A stretch of 64,000 nt of DNA from Falsirhodobacter flavus (GTDB lineage Bacteria > Pseudomonadota > Alphaproteobacteria > Rhodobacterales > Rhodobacteraceae): the NCBI GenBank assembly GCA_029846755.1, contig JARWBI010000001.1, positions 1,054,001-1,118,000 on the forward strand, read 5' to 3'. This document shows positions 9,413 through 17,462 of the stretch, one piece after another. The first letter of the stretch is position 1. Every line of letters starts with the position of its first letter. The translations under genes and the position numbers were made by a program. The notes below the pieces were generated by a model, which was not told where the DNA came from, did no database searches, and saw only the letters and a list, made by a program, of their open reading frames with translations.

Positions 9413-9972
9413 GCGCGCTCGGAATATTCCAGCAGTTCGGTATGGACGACGATCATCTCATCCTGCTGGATGAAAGGCGGGACCATGATGCGCACGCCGT
9501 TGTCCAGGATCGCGGGCTTGTAGCCTTTTGCGGCGGTCTGGCCGTTCTGGACCGGCTCCGTCTCGACCACGCGGCAGGTGACCTTCTGCGGCAGGGCGAC
9601 GTTCAGCGCCTCCTCGCCGTAATATTCGACGGCGGCGGTCATGCCATCCTGAAGGAAGGGCCGGCGATCACCCAGAAGCTCCGCGTCGATCTCGGTCTGT
9701 TCATAGGTCTCGGCATCCATGAACACGAGCCGGCCGTCGGTTTCATACAGGAACTGCTGGTCCTTCTTCTCCAGCCGGACCGTCTCGACCTTGTCTTCAG
9801 ACCGGAATCGCTCGTTCAACTTTCGACCATCACGCAGGTTCTTCAATTCCACCTGAGCGAAAGCACCGCCTTTACCGGGCTTTACATGACTGGCCTTCAC
9901 CGCCGCCCAAAGACCGCCGTCATGTTCGATGATAAGTCCGGGCTTGATCTCGTTTCCGTTGATCTTCGGCAT
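9409..9972 (-). CDS. efp: Elongation factor P
   Basis: A 187-residue translation factor that relieves ribosome stalling at consecutive prolines. The three OB-like domains fit the family length. The N-terminal domain loop reads VKPGKGGAF, with Lys34 in the position that is modified (beta-lysylated) in EpmA-containing bacteria. The C-terminal part contains [18 protein letters not shown]. Its upstream region (9973-10174) is shared with a divergent gene. Confidence 0.96.
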   Translation of the reverse strand: MPKINGNEIKPGLIIEHDGGLWAAVKASHVKPGKGGAFAQVELKNLRDGRKLNERFRSEDKVETVRLEKKDQQFLYETDGRLVFMDAETYEQTEIDAELLGDRRPFLQDGMTAAVEYYGEEALNVALPQKVTCRVVETEPVQNGQTAAKGYKPAILDNGVRIMVPPFIQQDEMIVVHTELLEYSERA

Positions 9973-10063
9973 GGGTGCAAAACCTTGATGATGCGTTAAT
10001 CACGCCTATATCTGCCGCGAGATGCCGGAGCAAGGCAGCTAAATAATGTGTGCGGTTTGACAT

Positions 10064-10084
10064 GCCATGCAGTATATGCATGGC
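10064..10084. promoter_or_regulatory. Perfect 8-bp inverted repeat in efp/DUF6280 divergent region
   Basis: GCCATGCA and TGCATGGC flank a five-base spacer (GTATA). The element begins two bases after a TTGACA hexamer at 10057-10062 that could serve as a -35 box for the rightward gene, although no good -10 box follows at 16-18 bases. Position and symmetry fit an operator for a dimeric regulator. The regulator is unknown. Confidence 0.45.
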
Positions 10085-10174
10085 GGGCGTTCCAAAAACG
10101 AACTCCCGAATCAAGCGTTAATCGTCATATTCGCCGAACGCCGGAAGATACAAAAGCAAGAACAGGACACACCG

Positions 10175-10501
10175 ATGGCCGATTTTATCGACAGCACCGC
10201 GTTCAACTTCGAACAGGGCCAACGCGCCCGCAAACTTTTCGCCGCCGTGGTCCTTGCCGCGCTGGATGACGCGATCGCGGACGACAAGAAATATGGCAAC
10301 GGTCCCGACCAGATTGCCCGTTGGGCGCGTTCGCGTGATGGCCGCGAAGTGCTGTCCTGCTCGGGGATCGACCCGAACGAACGTGTGGTCAAGGGCTTGA
10401 TGGAATTCGTGTCGAAAGGCATCCGCACCTCGGTCGCCCTGTCGCGCGAGGAAAGCGAGCGCCGCAACGCTCTTGAGAGCGATCAGGCCGAAGCCGCCTG
10501 A
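10175..10501 (+). CDS. DUF6280-like conserved small protein
   Basis: A 108-residue soluble protein beginning MADFIDSTAFNFEQGQRARK. It resembles a small conserved family restricted to Rhodobacterales (I recall it as DUF6280); no catalytic motif is visible. It is rich in charged residues and predicted helical, with a C-terminal Glu/Ala-rich tail. The ATG at 10175 follows an AGGACA site; an earlier in-frame ATG at 10067 lies inside the inverted repeat and is unlikely. It is monocistronic, with its own terminator downstream. Function is unknown. Confidence 0.8.
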   Translation: MADFIDSTAFNFEQGQRARKLFAAVVLAALDDAIADDKKYGNGPDQIARWARSRDGREVLSCSGIDPNERVVKGLMEFVSKGIRTSVALSREESERRNALESDQAEAA

Positions 10502-10527
10502 TTTTTCCCGTGCCGACGACTGGTTGC

Positions 10528-10552
10528 GGCGCGCCCGGGTGGCGCGCCTTTT
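10528..10552 (+). terminator. Rho-independent terminator after the DUF6280-like gene
   Basis: A perfect 8-bp GC stem (GGCGCGCC on both arms, itself palindromic) with loop CGGGT is followed by TTTT. It lies 27 bases past the stop codon and also separates this gene from the convergent PopZ-like gene. Confidence 0.8.
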
Positions 10553-10556
10553 GCAT

Positions 10557-10952
10557 TCAGGAAACGTCGCGCGCCGCAAGGGCGCGGGCAATTTCGGCCC
10601 GGACCACCTTGCGGATGCTGCGGGTGATCTTTTCGCCGAAGGGGCCCTGAAGCTCCTCGGTCATCAATTCCCGCACCAGGTCGTGAAGCACCTCCTCGTC
10701 GATCGGGGCAAGGCGGTCATAGACGTCGCCCTGCCGGATCGTGAAGGGTGGGGGCGCCGCGCTTGCCACGATCTCTGCCTCGTCCACGCGGACCGGGCCC
10801 GTGTCGTGCTTCGCCACGCGCAGTGCCGGGGTCAGCAGCAGCTTGCCCATCGGCTGCGGTGCCTGTGGGCGTTCGGCCCGATCCTCGGACACAAGGCGGC
10901 GGATAGACGAGAGCACATCCTCGATCTCTGCACTGCTGTCCGGTTCGGCCAT
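10557..10952 (-). CDS. PopZ-like (DUF2497-like) protein
   Basis: A 131-residue acidic protein. The N-terminus has IEDVLSSIRRLVSEDR, like the short N-terminal helix of PopZ/DUF2497 proteins. The middle is Pro/Ala rich. The C-terminal helices (LHDLVRELMTEELQG, then ITRSIRKVVRAEIARALA) match the oligomerisation region found in Rhodobacterales homologues. PopZ forms polar scaffolds in Caulobacter; whether this shorter protein does so is inference. It is encoded just downstream of tolC on the same strand, separated by a hairpin. Confidence 0.65.
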   Translation of the reverse strand: MAEPDSSAEIEDVLSSIRRLVSEDRAERPQAPQPMGKLLLTPALRVAKHDTGPVRVDEAEIVASAAPPPFTIRQGDVYDRLAPIDEEVLHDLVRELMTEELQGPFGEKITRSIRKVVRAEIARALAARDVS

Positions 10953-10974
10953 GGCACCCTCTTGAAAAGCGCAA

Positions 10975-10997
10975 CGCCCGGAGTTTACCCCCGGGCG
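10975..10997 (-). terminator. Probable terminator after tolC
   Basis: CGCCCGG and CCGGGCG form a 7-bp stem with a nine-base loop, 25 bases beyond the tolC stop. On the minus strand a loose T-rich stretch (TTGCGCTTTTC) follows. It may only partly block read-through into the PopZ-like gene. Confidence 0.5.
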
Positions 10998-11021
10998 CGC
11001 AGTGTTACAATCGGGGCCGGA

Positions 11022-12425
11022 TCAGTTGTTGCGACCGATCGCCTGCATCACGCGGTCCAGCTTGCGCCCTTGGGTCGACGTGGAGGGCGCGTTCTTGACC
11101 GAGTTGTAATAGGCCGCGGCATCATAGGTCGGAATGCCAAGCCCCAGATGTTCGACCGTCAGCAGTCCCATCGAGGACAGCACCTGATAGACGCCGAGGT
11201 AGCGCTGGGCTTCCGCCTCGACACGGGTAAACTGAGCGTCCAGAAGGTCTTGCTCGGCATCCAGAACGTCCAGCGTGGTGCGCGCACCAAGGGCGGCTTC
11301 CTCGCGGATCCCCTCGAAAGCGATGCGCGCGGCACTGATCGTCTCGCCCGCAGCCGAGATGCTGGCCCGTGCGACATCGACCGCCGACCATGCGATGCCG
11401 ACCTCTTGCCCGACGGTTACGCCGGTCTGTTGCAGGCTGGACCGTTGCGCGTCCCGGTCGGCAAGGCTTTGCCGATAGACCGAGGACAGCCGCCCGCCAG
11501 AGTAGAGCGTGTGGTTCAGGCTGAGCCCGACCGAGGCGTTTTCGTTGCCGCCATCATCGTAGCCGAGGCCCGCCGAAGCCGAAACGGTCGGGCGGGTGTC
11601 AGCCTTGGCGCGTTCGACGTTCAACTCGGCCACCGTCACCAGACGCTGGGCCTGACGGATATTGGGATGCGTGCGCAGCGCGATAGACTTTGCTTCGTCC
11701 AGCGTGCGGGCGGTGGCCGGCGGTGTCGGCGGGGTGGACAGGGCGCCGGGCTGGTTGCCGGTTGCCGCAAGATATGCCTCGCGCGCGACGGTCAGATCGC
11801 CTTGCGCTTGCGTCAGCCCCGAACGCGCCGTTGCAAGCGCGGATTCCGCCAGCGCCACGTCGGTCCGCGTCACCTCGCCCACGTCGAAACGGTCTTGCGA
11901 CGCGTCCAGTTCTTCCGAGATCAGACGCACGTTATTCTGGCGCAGATCGACGATGTCCTGCGCCAGCCGCACGTTCACATAAGCGGTGACGGCGGACAGA
12001 AGCACCTGCTGTTCGACCTGAAGCAGCGCCTCGCGCGTGGCAAGCACGGTTTCCTTCGCCGCCTCATGCGCGAGGCGGTTGCGCCCGAAATCCAGAAGCG
12101 TGACGCTGGTGGTCAGGCCGATGCTGCTTTGCAGGTTTTCGATGTTGGTCTTGGGGCCGAGGGTCGGAAGAAGCCCCGAGCTGACACGCTGCCGCGCGAA
12201 GGAATACTGCGCATCCGCCGTGAACTGGACGATCGGGCGCATCGCCGAAAGGGCCTGTGCCGCGTCCTCGTCCGCTGCGCGCAGCAGGGCGCGGTTCTGT
12301 TCCAGAAGGTTGGAATTCTGATAGGCCGCGATCAACGCGTCCGTCAGCGTTTCCGACCAAGCTGAGGATGCGCCGAGAACCGCCGCCATTGCGGCAGCCG
12401 CCGCCGATATACTGAACTTCCGCAT
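11022..12425 (-). CDS. tolC: TolC-family outer membrane efflux protein
   Basis: A 467-residue outer-membrane channel of the TolC family, the exit duct for tripartite efflux pumps and type I secretion. It has a signal peptide (MRKFSISAAAAAMAAVLG...SSAWSE) and two repeated halves of long helices plus beta strands, each with the OEP pattern: EAKSIALRTHPNIRQAQ in the second half and LTDALIAAYQNSNLLEQNRA in the first. An AAGGAGAG site lies before the ATG. pcm lies 27 bases upstream on the same strand, so they are probably co-transcribed. It is a plausible exit route for the signal-peptide-less giant protein at 51138-56879, although no inner-membrane type I ABC/HlyD pair is seen. Confidence 0.92.
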   Translation of the reverse strand: MRKFSISAAAAAMAAVLGASSAWSETLTDALIAAYQNSNLLEQNRALLRAADEDAAQALSAMRPIVQFTADAQYSFARQRVSSGLLPTLGPKTNIENLQSSIGLTTSVTLLDFGRNRLAHEAAKETVLATREALLQVEQQVLLSAVTAYVNVRLAQDIVDLRQNNVRLISEELDASQDRFDVGEVTRTDVALAESALATARSGLTQAQGDLTVAREAYLAATGNQPGALSTPPTPPATARTLDEAKSIALRTHPNIRQAQRLVTVAELNVERAKADTRPTVSASAGLGYDDGGNENASVGLSLNHTLYSGGRLSSVYRQSLADRDAQRSSLQQTGVTVGQEVGIAWSAVDVARASISAAGETISAARIAFEGIREEAALGARTTLDVLDAEQDLLDAQFTRVEAEAQRYLGVYQVLSSMGLLTVEHLGLGIPTYDAAAYYNSVKNAPSTSTQGRKLDRVMQAIGRNN

Positions 12426-12452
12426 CCCGCTCTCCTTATCTGTCCGGCCGGT

Positions 12453-13103
12453 TCAGAGCGCGAAGCTCTTGACCTCGGCAAAGCCCGGAAGGACCGGGGC
12501 CGAGGCGTTGAAGGCGAACCGCCAGTTCATTTGTCCGTTGATCTTGTGCCCGATGCGGACGACGCCCAGCGCACCTTCCATGAAGATCGCACCGATGCGG
12601 CCGCCTTCCTTCAACTGATCGACCAACGTCTGCGGCACCTGCTGGATACCGCCTTCGATGACGATCGCGTCAAAGGGTGCCTGTTTCGCCGCGCCCACCG
12701 CCAGCGGGCCGGCCACGACGACGGCATTGTCCACGCCCTCGGATGCGAGGTTGCGCTCGGCCTCAGCCGCGAATTCCTCATCCTCGACCGCGATCACCGC
12801 GTCGACGATGCCTGCGAGCACGGCGCTGGAGTAGCCCAGCGCGCAGCCCACATCCAGCACCACCTCGCCCGCGCGCAGGTCCATCGCGTCCAGCAGCTTG
12901 GCCAGCGTCCGCGCTTCAAGGATGACCCGGCCACCGCCAAGCTCCAGATTTTCGCCAACATAGGCGGCTTCGCGGCGCGACGAGGGGACATAGACCTCTC
13001 GTGGCACGGTCAGCATCGCTTCGATGATCGGATATTTCGTCACGTCCGAAGGACGCACCTGCGTGTCGACCATCATCAGGCGACGTGCGGCGAACTCGCT
13101 CAT
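12453..13103 (-). CDS. pcm: Protein-L-isoaspartate O-methyltransferase family protein
   Basis: A 216-residue SAM-dependent methyltransferase of the PCMT fold. The SAM-binding motif I is [17 protein letters not shown], and the PCMT N-terminal stretch [21 protein letters not shown] is typical of the short alphaproteobacterial form encoded beside tolC. Catalytic details differ from classic Pcm, so repair of isoaspartyl residues is likely but not certain. It lies upstream of tolC on the same strand. Confidence 0.85.
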   Translation of the reverse strand: MSEFAARRLMMVDTQVRPSDVTKYPIIEAMLTVPREVYVPSSRREAAYVGENLELGGGRVILEARTLAKLLDAMDLRAGEVVLDVGCALGYSSAVLAGIVDAVIAVEDEEFAAEAERNLASEGVDNAVVVAGPLAVGAAKQAPFDAIVIEGGIQQVPQTLVDQLKEGGRIGAIFMEGALGVVRIGHKINGQMNWRFAFNASAPVLPGFAEVKSFAL

Positions 13104-13220
13104 TGGCTGGAACCGGGTTCTGTTTCTGTCCCGATGTTCCTGCCACAGATCATCCGGCGCGGCAATCGCGCGAGTGTTTATTTTTGCGATAACCGGCGCC
13201 CGGCATCGCGGTCCTGCGCA

Positions 13221-13823
13221 TCAGCCGTAATCGCGAAGCGCCTTCGCCTCGTAGGGCTTCAGGATCAGCCGCGCGCTGGCCCCGAACGCGTCGAGATTGC
13301 CGTTCAGGTCGGGCCGCAACGTCAGGATTTCATCCTGCAGGAGCAAGGGCAGGGCGGCGATGCCGTCATTCGCCGGGTGCAGGCTTTCGGCGGGGCAATC
13401 TTCGGCGTAGAGGATCTGGTGGCGATCAAACAGCAGGTGGAAATATTCCATCTGCCCGCCGTCATGGATCCAGATCGTCGACTCGTTCACGATGCTGCGC
13501 GCCGTCGCCAGAACCTCGCGCTCTCCGAACAGAAGTTCCGCTCGCCAGTCCGACAGCAGAATGCGCTGTTGCTGTGATACCAGAAGCGTGCGGCTGTTCC
13601 CGAGCGCCCCGCGCGAGATGCGGACGGGGGCGAGGCGACCCTTGGCCGCGACCTGAACGGCCCCGATCCAGCGGATCGGCTGGAACCCGGCATCCTTGGT
13701 CATCACGAGATCGTCCACCGACAGGTCCTCGACCGGCATGGAGCCGTGATAGGTGTCGATCAGCGTGCCGCGGGCGATGCAGGCGGGCACCCTGACTGTC
13801 TGATCCGGCGATTGCTGCAACAT
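13221..13823 (-). CDS. Hint-domain (hedgehog/intein) protein
   Basis: A 200-residue protein of the Hint_2 type common in Rhodobacteraceae. The block CIARGTLIDTYHGSMPVEDL matches the start of the Hint fold with its nucleophilic Cys near residue 15, followed by VDDLVMTKDAGFQPIRWIGA and later HLLFDRHQILYAEDCPAESL. Most family members are C-terminal modules of secreted proteins; here the domain is almost the whole protein and no signal peptide is present. Self-splicing is not implied. An AGAAG site precedes the ATG. Confidence 0.85.
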   Translation of the reverse strand: MLQQSPDQTVRVPACIARGTLIDTYHGSMPVEDLSVDDLVMTKDAGFQPIRWIGAVQVAAKGRLAPVRISRGALGNSRTLLVSQQQRILLSDWRAELLFGEREVLATARSIVNESTIWIHDGGQMEYFHLLFDRHQILYAEDCPAESLHPANDGIAALPLLLQDEILTLRPDLNGNLDAFGASARLILKPYEAKALRDYG

Positions 13824-13844
13824 CGTTCTTCTGCGGCGCTGAGA

Positions 13845-13869
13845 AGGGGCGTCGTATCAGGACGCCCCT
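13845..13869 (-). terminator. Probable terminator after the DUF6778 lipoprotein gene
   Basis: AGGGGCGTC and GACGCCCCT form a perfect 9-bp stem with a seven-base loop, six bases beyond the lipoprotein stop on the minus strand. Only a short TTCT follows, so strength is uncertain. Confidence 0.55.
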
Positions 13870-13874
13870 GCAAG

Positions 13875-14495
13875 TCAACGGCCGAGGCGGCGGAACTTGT
13901 TCCGGACATCCGGGCCGATCCCCAGCCATCCCGCCGTGACCCGCGCGATATGGGGAACGATCTCGTCCTTCTGGGTGATGCCCTGCGCACGCGCCTCGCG
14001 CGCCTGCTTGCCGACAAGCGCCGCGATATCGGCGGCAATCGGCTCCGGCTGGGTCAGCGCCGCGCCCGTGCGGGCATCGAATACCTGGATGACATAGCGG
14101 ATGTCATGCACGCCCGAATTCTCGAGATTCGCCTCGACCCGCGGGGTGATGGCGTGGAATCGCTGCATCGTGACGCCGATATTCACCGCGCGCGGACCGC
14201 GAAGCGCGGCAGAGCCCTGTTCGATCCCGTCCTCGACCAGTTCGGCCACCTGAAGCTTGCGGTCACCCGCCGGATCGCCGTGCCAGACGATGTCGACCTG
14301 CGGCGCCCAGGTGTTGGCGTCCGACACCGTCAACTCCTCCGGCACGTTCACCGTGATCGCGCGCACGTTCCACTGGCGGCTGACGGCGGGGTCGATCCCG
14401 TTCGCGTAATCGGTCTTCCAGTCGCGCGAACAGCCTGCGACGACAAGCGCGATCGCTGCGACCCCGGCAATCCTGCCAAACATCGAAAAAGTCAT
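13875..14495 (-). CDS. DUF6778-family lipoprotein
   Basis: A 206-residue exported lipoprotein. The signal peptide ends in a lipobox (VVAGC, Cys near residue 22). The body contains WNVRAITVNVPEELTVSDA and YVIQVFDARTGAALTQPEPI, which fit the DUF6778 family of Rhodobacterales. Cellular role is unknown; an outer-membrane-anchored periplasmic protein is expected. A GGGAGAGG site precedes the ATG. The gene follows an outer-membrane barrel gene by 42 bases and may be co-transcribed with it. Confidence 0.8.
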   Translation of the reverse strand: MTFSMFGRIAGVAAIALVVAGCSRDWKTDYANGIDPAVSRQWNVRAITVNVPEELTVSDANTWAPQVDIVWHGDPAGDRKLQVAELVEDGIEQGSAALRGPRAVNIGVTMQRFHAITPRVEANLENSGVHDIRYVIQVFDARTGAALTQPEPIAADIAALVGKQAREARAQGITQKDEIVPHIARVTAGWLGIGPDVRNKFRRLGR

Positions 14496-14537
14496 GCCAT
14501 GCCTCTCCCTTGCAGCCCGGATCGCCGGGAATGACGA

Positions 14538-15212
14538 TCAGAAACGATAGTTGACGCCGACGCGCAGCGAATGGAACTTGGGCGTCGCATTGGTCCAGCC
14601 TGCCGCAGTTTCCAGACGTTCCTTGCCATAGTCGCTGTACTGGTATTCACCGCGCAGCGACCAGCGATCGTTCAGCAGACGTTCGACACCAAAGCCGACG
14701 ACATAGCCGGTGCTGCTGACGTCGCCGTCGTAACCGATGGCGCCGACTTCGTAGTCGAAATTGCCATGCGAGGCACCGGCAAAGCCGTAGAGCAGCGTCG
14801 CGTCGTTCGGGGTCCAGCCGGACATGGCGCGAAGCGTGACCGCCGATTTCAGCTCGGTCGAGGAGGAGTTGACGGCATCATCAACACCGCCGCCTTCGAT
14901 ACCAAGTTCCACACCCCAAACGAAGACGCCCGGCTGCCAGCGATAGCCGACATGCAGGTTTCCAAGCGCGCCCGACAGTTCAAGATCGCCGTCATTGATG
15001 CCTGCGGGATTGATGCCGACGACATCGTCGCCCTTGAAGGCATAACCGATATCGGCCCCGACATACGCGCCGGCAAAGCGGGCGACCGGCGCGGCGGCCG
15101 CCGGCGCGATCGGTTCGATTTCCCCGATCGGCGTCACGGGGCCGCCAGCAAATGCCGGAGCGGCGATTACGGCAAGGGCTGCGCCAAGAAGGTACCCGCT
15201 GGCAGAACGCAT
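14538..15212 (-). CDS. Outer-membrane beta-barrel protein (Omp25/OmpA-like barrel)
   Basis: A 224-residue protein with signal peptide (MRSASGYLLGAALAVIAAPAFA) and an eight-stranded barrel pattern of alternating aromatic and polar residues: AGAYVGADIGYAFKGDD near the start, RWSLRGEYQYSDYG near the end, and a C-terminal FHSLRVGVNYRF ending in Phe, the outer-membrane insertion signal. It resembles alphaproteobacterial Omp25/Omp31-type porins. A GGAG site is present. It has a 220-bp divergent promoter region with the phytase-like gene. Confidence 0.88.
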   Translation of the reverse strand: MRSASGYLLGAALAVIAAPAFAGGPVTPIGEIEPIAPAAAAPVARFAGAYVGADIGYAFKGDDVVGINPAGINDGDLELSGALGNLHVGYRWQPGVFVWGVELGIEGGGVDDAVNSSSTELKSAVTLRAMSGWTPNDATLLYGFAGASHGNFDYEVGAIGYDGDVSSTGYVVGFGVERLLNDRWSLRGEYQYSDYGKERLETAAGWTNATPKFHSLRVGVNYRF

Positions 15213-15432
15213 TGTTCGACTCCGTATTGAGGTGTTTGCCTCCGCCCGGGAGGCTTCACGGTGAAGGTTAGATTAAGGGGCACACGCGTAGCAAGAGTTT
15301 ACGCATCCTCGGGTTGTTCTGTTGCATGACTGCATCGGTTTTGGGTTCAGAAAACTGCAACCTAATCTATAAGTTTATGTCGTACGGGATCGCTAACCGG
15401 AGCCGGAACACCGTGAAGAAGAAGGTTCCGCG

Positions 15433-16737
15433 ATGCGTTTCATTCCCGCCCTTGCCGCGCTTGCCCTGAGCGCCGCGCCCGCAGCCGCAGAGGAGGCGTT
15501 CACCGCCACGCTGGCGGGTCATGCCCATTTCCCCGCCATGACCCTCATCGCACCCCCGGCGGATGCACCGCGCGATGCCTGGATTTCCGGCAAGTTCACG
15601 GGCAAGGCGCCGAACCGCGCGCCGATGACTGCCCCTGCCGATACGGGCAAGGCCTATGGCGCGCATCCGACCGGGCTGTCGCTGCCCTTCCTCGGCCAAC
15701 CGGTGCAAGGCATGTCGGGCTTTGCGATGAACCTGGCCGAGGATGGCAGCATTTTCGCGCTGACCGACAACGGGTTCGGATCCAAGGTCAACAGCCCCGA
15801 TGCGCTGCTGTTCTTCCACCGCATGACGCCCGATTTCGCGAACGGGACCGTCACGCGGCACGAAAGCGTCTTTCTGCGCGACCCGGACGGCAAGGTTCCG
15901 TTCCGCATCGCCTATGAGGGAACGGATGCACGCTATCTGACCGGGGCGGATTTCGACCCCGAAAGCATCCAGTTCCTGAACGGCGAAATCTGGATCGGCG
16001 ACGAGTTCGGCCCTTGGATCATCCGCGCCGCGCTGGATGGCCGCATTCTGGACGTTTTTGCCACCGAACTGGATGGCACCGTCCTGACCGGGCCGGATAC
16101 GCCCGGCACCGTGGTTCCCGCCCAGCCGGGCAAGGATTTCCGCGTCCAGCGCTCGGGCGGATACGAGGGCATGGCCCTTCAGCCCGGCACCAACCTTCTG
16201 TGGGGGATGCTGGAAAAGCCGCTGCTGACCGAAACGGGGACCGAGGGCGATTTCCTGCGCGTCATCGTCTTCGATCCGGCGGCGGGCGAATGGACGGGCG
16301 ACAGCTATCGCTTCCGTCTTTCCGAAGGCGCGGTGGCCATCGGCGATTTCAACTTCATCGACGCGACCCGTGCGCTTGTCATCGAACGCGACGCGGGCGA
16401 GGGTGTGGGCGAGGGCTATCCCATGCCCGCCAAGGTGAAACGCATCACGCTGGTCGATACCGCATCGGTGGACGCCGAAGGCTATATCCGCCGCATCGGC
16501 AGCATCGATCTGATGAACATCCAGGACCCGGAGGGGATCGGCGCGGCCTTCGGCAGCAAGGATGGCGTGTTCGACTTCCCGTTCCAGACCATCGAGGATG
16601 TAATCCGCGTGAACGAGACTCAGATTCTGGTGGCGAACGACAACAACCTGCCGTTCTCGGGCGGGCGCGAGATCGGCAAGGCTGCCGATAACGAGTTCAT
16701 CCTGCTGGACGTGGCCGAGCTGCTTCAGGCCGAATGA
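15433..16737 (+). CDS. Phytase-like esterase (esterase-like activity of phytase family)
   Basis: A 434-residue exported protein (signal peptide MRFIPALAALALSAAPAAA). The Phytase-like (PF13449-type) beta-propeller is indicated by GMSGFAMNLAEDGSIFALTD and GGYEGMALQPGTNLLWGM, with conserved acidic residues in ALVIERDAGEG. Family members are periplasmic, Ca-dependent and poorly characterised, with phosphatase or esterase activity assumed from homology. An AAGGTT site lies before the ATG. The 3' end overlaps the convergent ygfZ by 13 bases. Confidence 0.85.
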   Translation: MRFIPALAALALSAAPAAAEEAFTATLAGHAHFPAMTLIAPPADAPRDAWISGKFTGKAPNRAPMTAPADTGKAYGAHPTGLSLPFLGQPVQGMSGFAMNLAEDGSIFALTDNGFGSKVNSPDALLFFHRMTPDFANGTVTRHESVFLRDPDGKVPFRIAYEGTDARYLTGADFDPESIQFLNGEIWIGDEFGPWIIRAALDGRILDVFATELDGTVLTGPDTPGTVVPAQPGKDFRVQRSGGYEGMALQPGTNLLWGMLEKPLLTETGTEGDFLRVIVFDPAAGEWTGDSYRFRLSEGAVAIGDFNFIDATRALVIERDAGEGVGEGYPMPAKVKRITLVDTASVDAEGYIRRIGSIDLMNIQDPEGIGAAFGSKDGVFDFPFQTIEDVIRVNETQILVANDNNLPFSGGREIGKAADNEFILLDVAELLQAE

Positions 16738-17462
16738 TCGAAGCGCAGGCGGGCATCCCCCGCCTGCATTTCCTCGCTCGCGCGATCCAGCCGCAGATGG
16801 GCGATGGCATGCCCGCCGCTTTGCGTGAACAGCGTGCCGGCGGATTTTCCGGCTGCCGTGATCTCAGTCCCGACAGGGGCGGTGCCGTCGATGGCGACAC
16901 GGACCAGACCCTTTTTCAACTCGGTCTTGTGCTTCATCCGGGCCGTGACTTCCTGCCCGACATAGCATCCCTTACGGAAATCGACCCCGCGCAGCCGCTC
17001 GAACCCTGCTTCGAGGATATAGGTCTCGGGCGTCAGTTCGATCCCCGTTTCCGGCACGACATGTTCGACCCGGATCGCATCCCAGTCCACGTCCTGCGAG
17101 GAACCCTCGCCGTAAAGCCGCCAGCCCATCGCTTCATGTCTCGGATCCGCGAACGCACCCGCCGGGGCAGGGCCGATCCCGCGATGCACCTCGATGCCCG
17201 CAAGCGCGATCTGCACATCCGCCCGCAGCTTGTACATCGACAGGCGGCGCAACGTCGGTTCGGTAATCGCATCCGCGATGTCCACCAGCAGATCGTCCCC
17301 CTGCGCGACGACGAAGAAATCCGCCAGATACTTGCCCTGCGGCGTCAGCAGCGCGGCCCAGACGATGCCCGGATCCCGCAGTCGCATCACGTCGTTGGTC
17401 ACGAGGTTCTGAAGAAACTCCAGCCGGTCGGCGCCCGTCAGCTTCCAGATCGTCCGCATCAT
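16725..17462 (-). CDS. ygfZ: Folate-binding protein YgfZ (iron-sulfur cluster assembly helper)
   Basis: A 245-residue YgfZ/GcvT-like protein needed for efficient maturation or repair of some Fe-S proteins with tetrahydrofolate. The family signature KGCYVGQEVTARM is present, with the conserved Cys. The gene starts within the stop region of the upstream exporter; two adjacent ATGs (17462 and 17459) are equally possible. It is translationally coupled to the ABC exporter. Confidence 0.92.
   Translation of the reverse strand: MMRTIWKLTGADRLEFLQNLVTNDVMRLRDPGIVWAALLTPQGKYLADFFVVAQGDDLLVDIADAITEPTLRRLSMYKLRADVQIALAGIEVHRGIGPAPAGAFADPRHEAMGWRLYGEGSSQDVDWDAIRVEHVVPETGIELTPETYILEAGFERLRGVDFRKGCYVGQEVTARMKHKTELKKGLVRVAIDGTAPVGTEITAAGKSAGTLFTQSGGHAIAHLRLDRASEEMQAGDARLRFDHSA

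Noticed and set aside
14516-14529. CCCGG/CCGGG hairpin after the OMP gene
   Set aside because: Five base pairs and no T-run; too weak to call a terminator.
15238-15254. GCCTCC/GGAGGC inverted repeat in the OMP 5' region
   Set aside because: Only six base pairs; expected by chance in GC-rich leader DNA and no further support.
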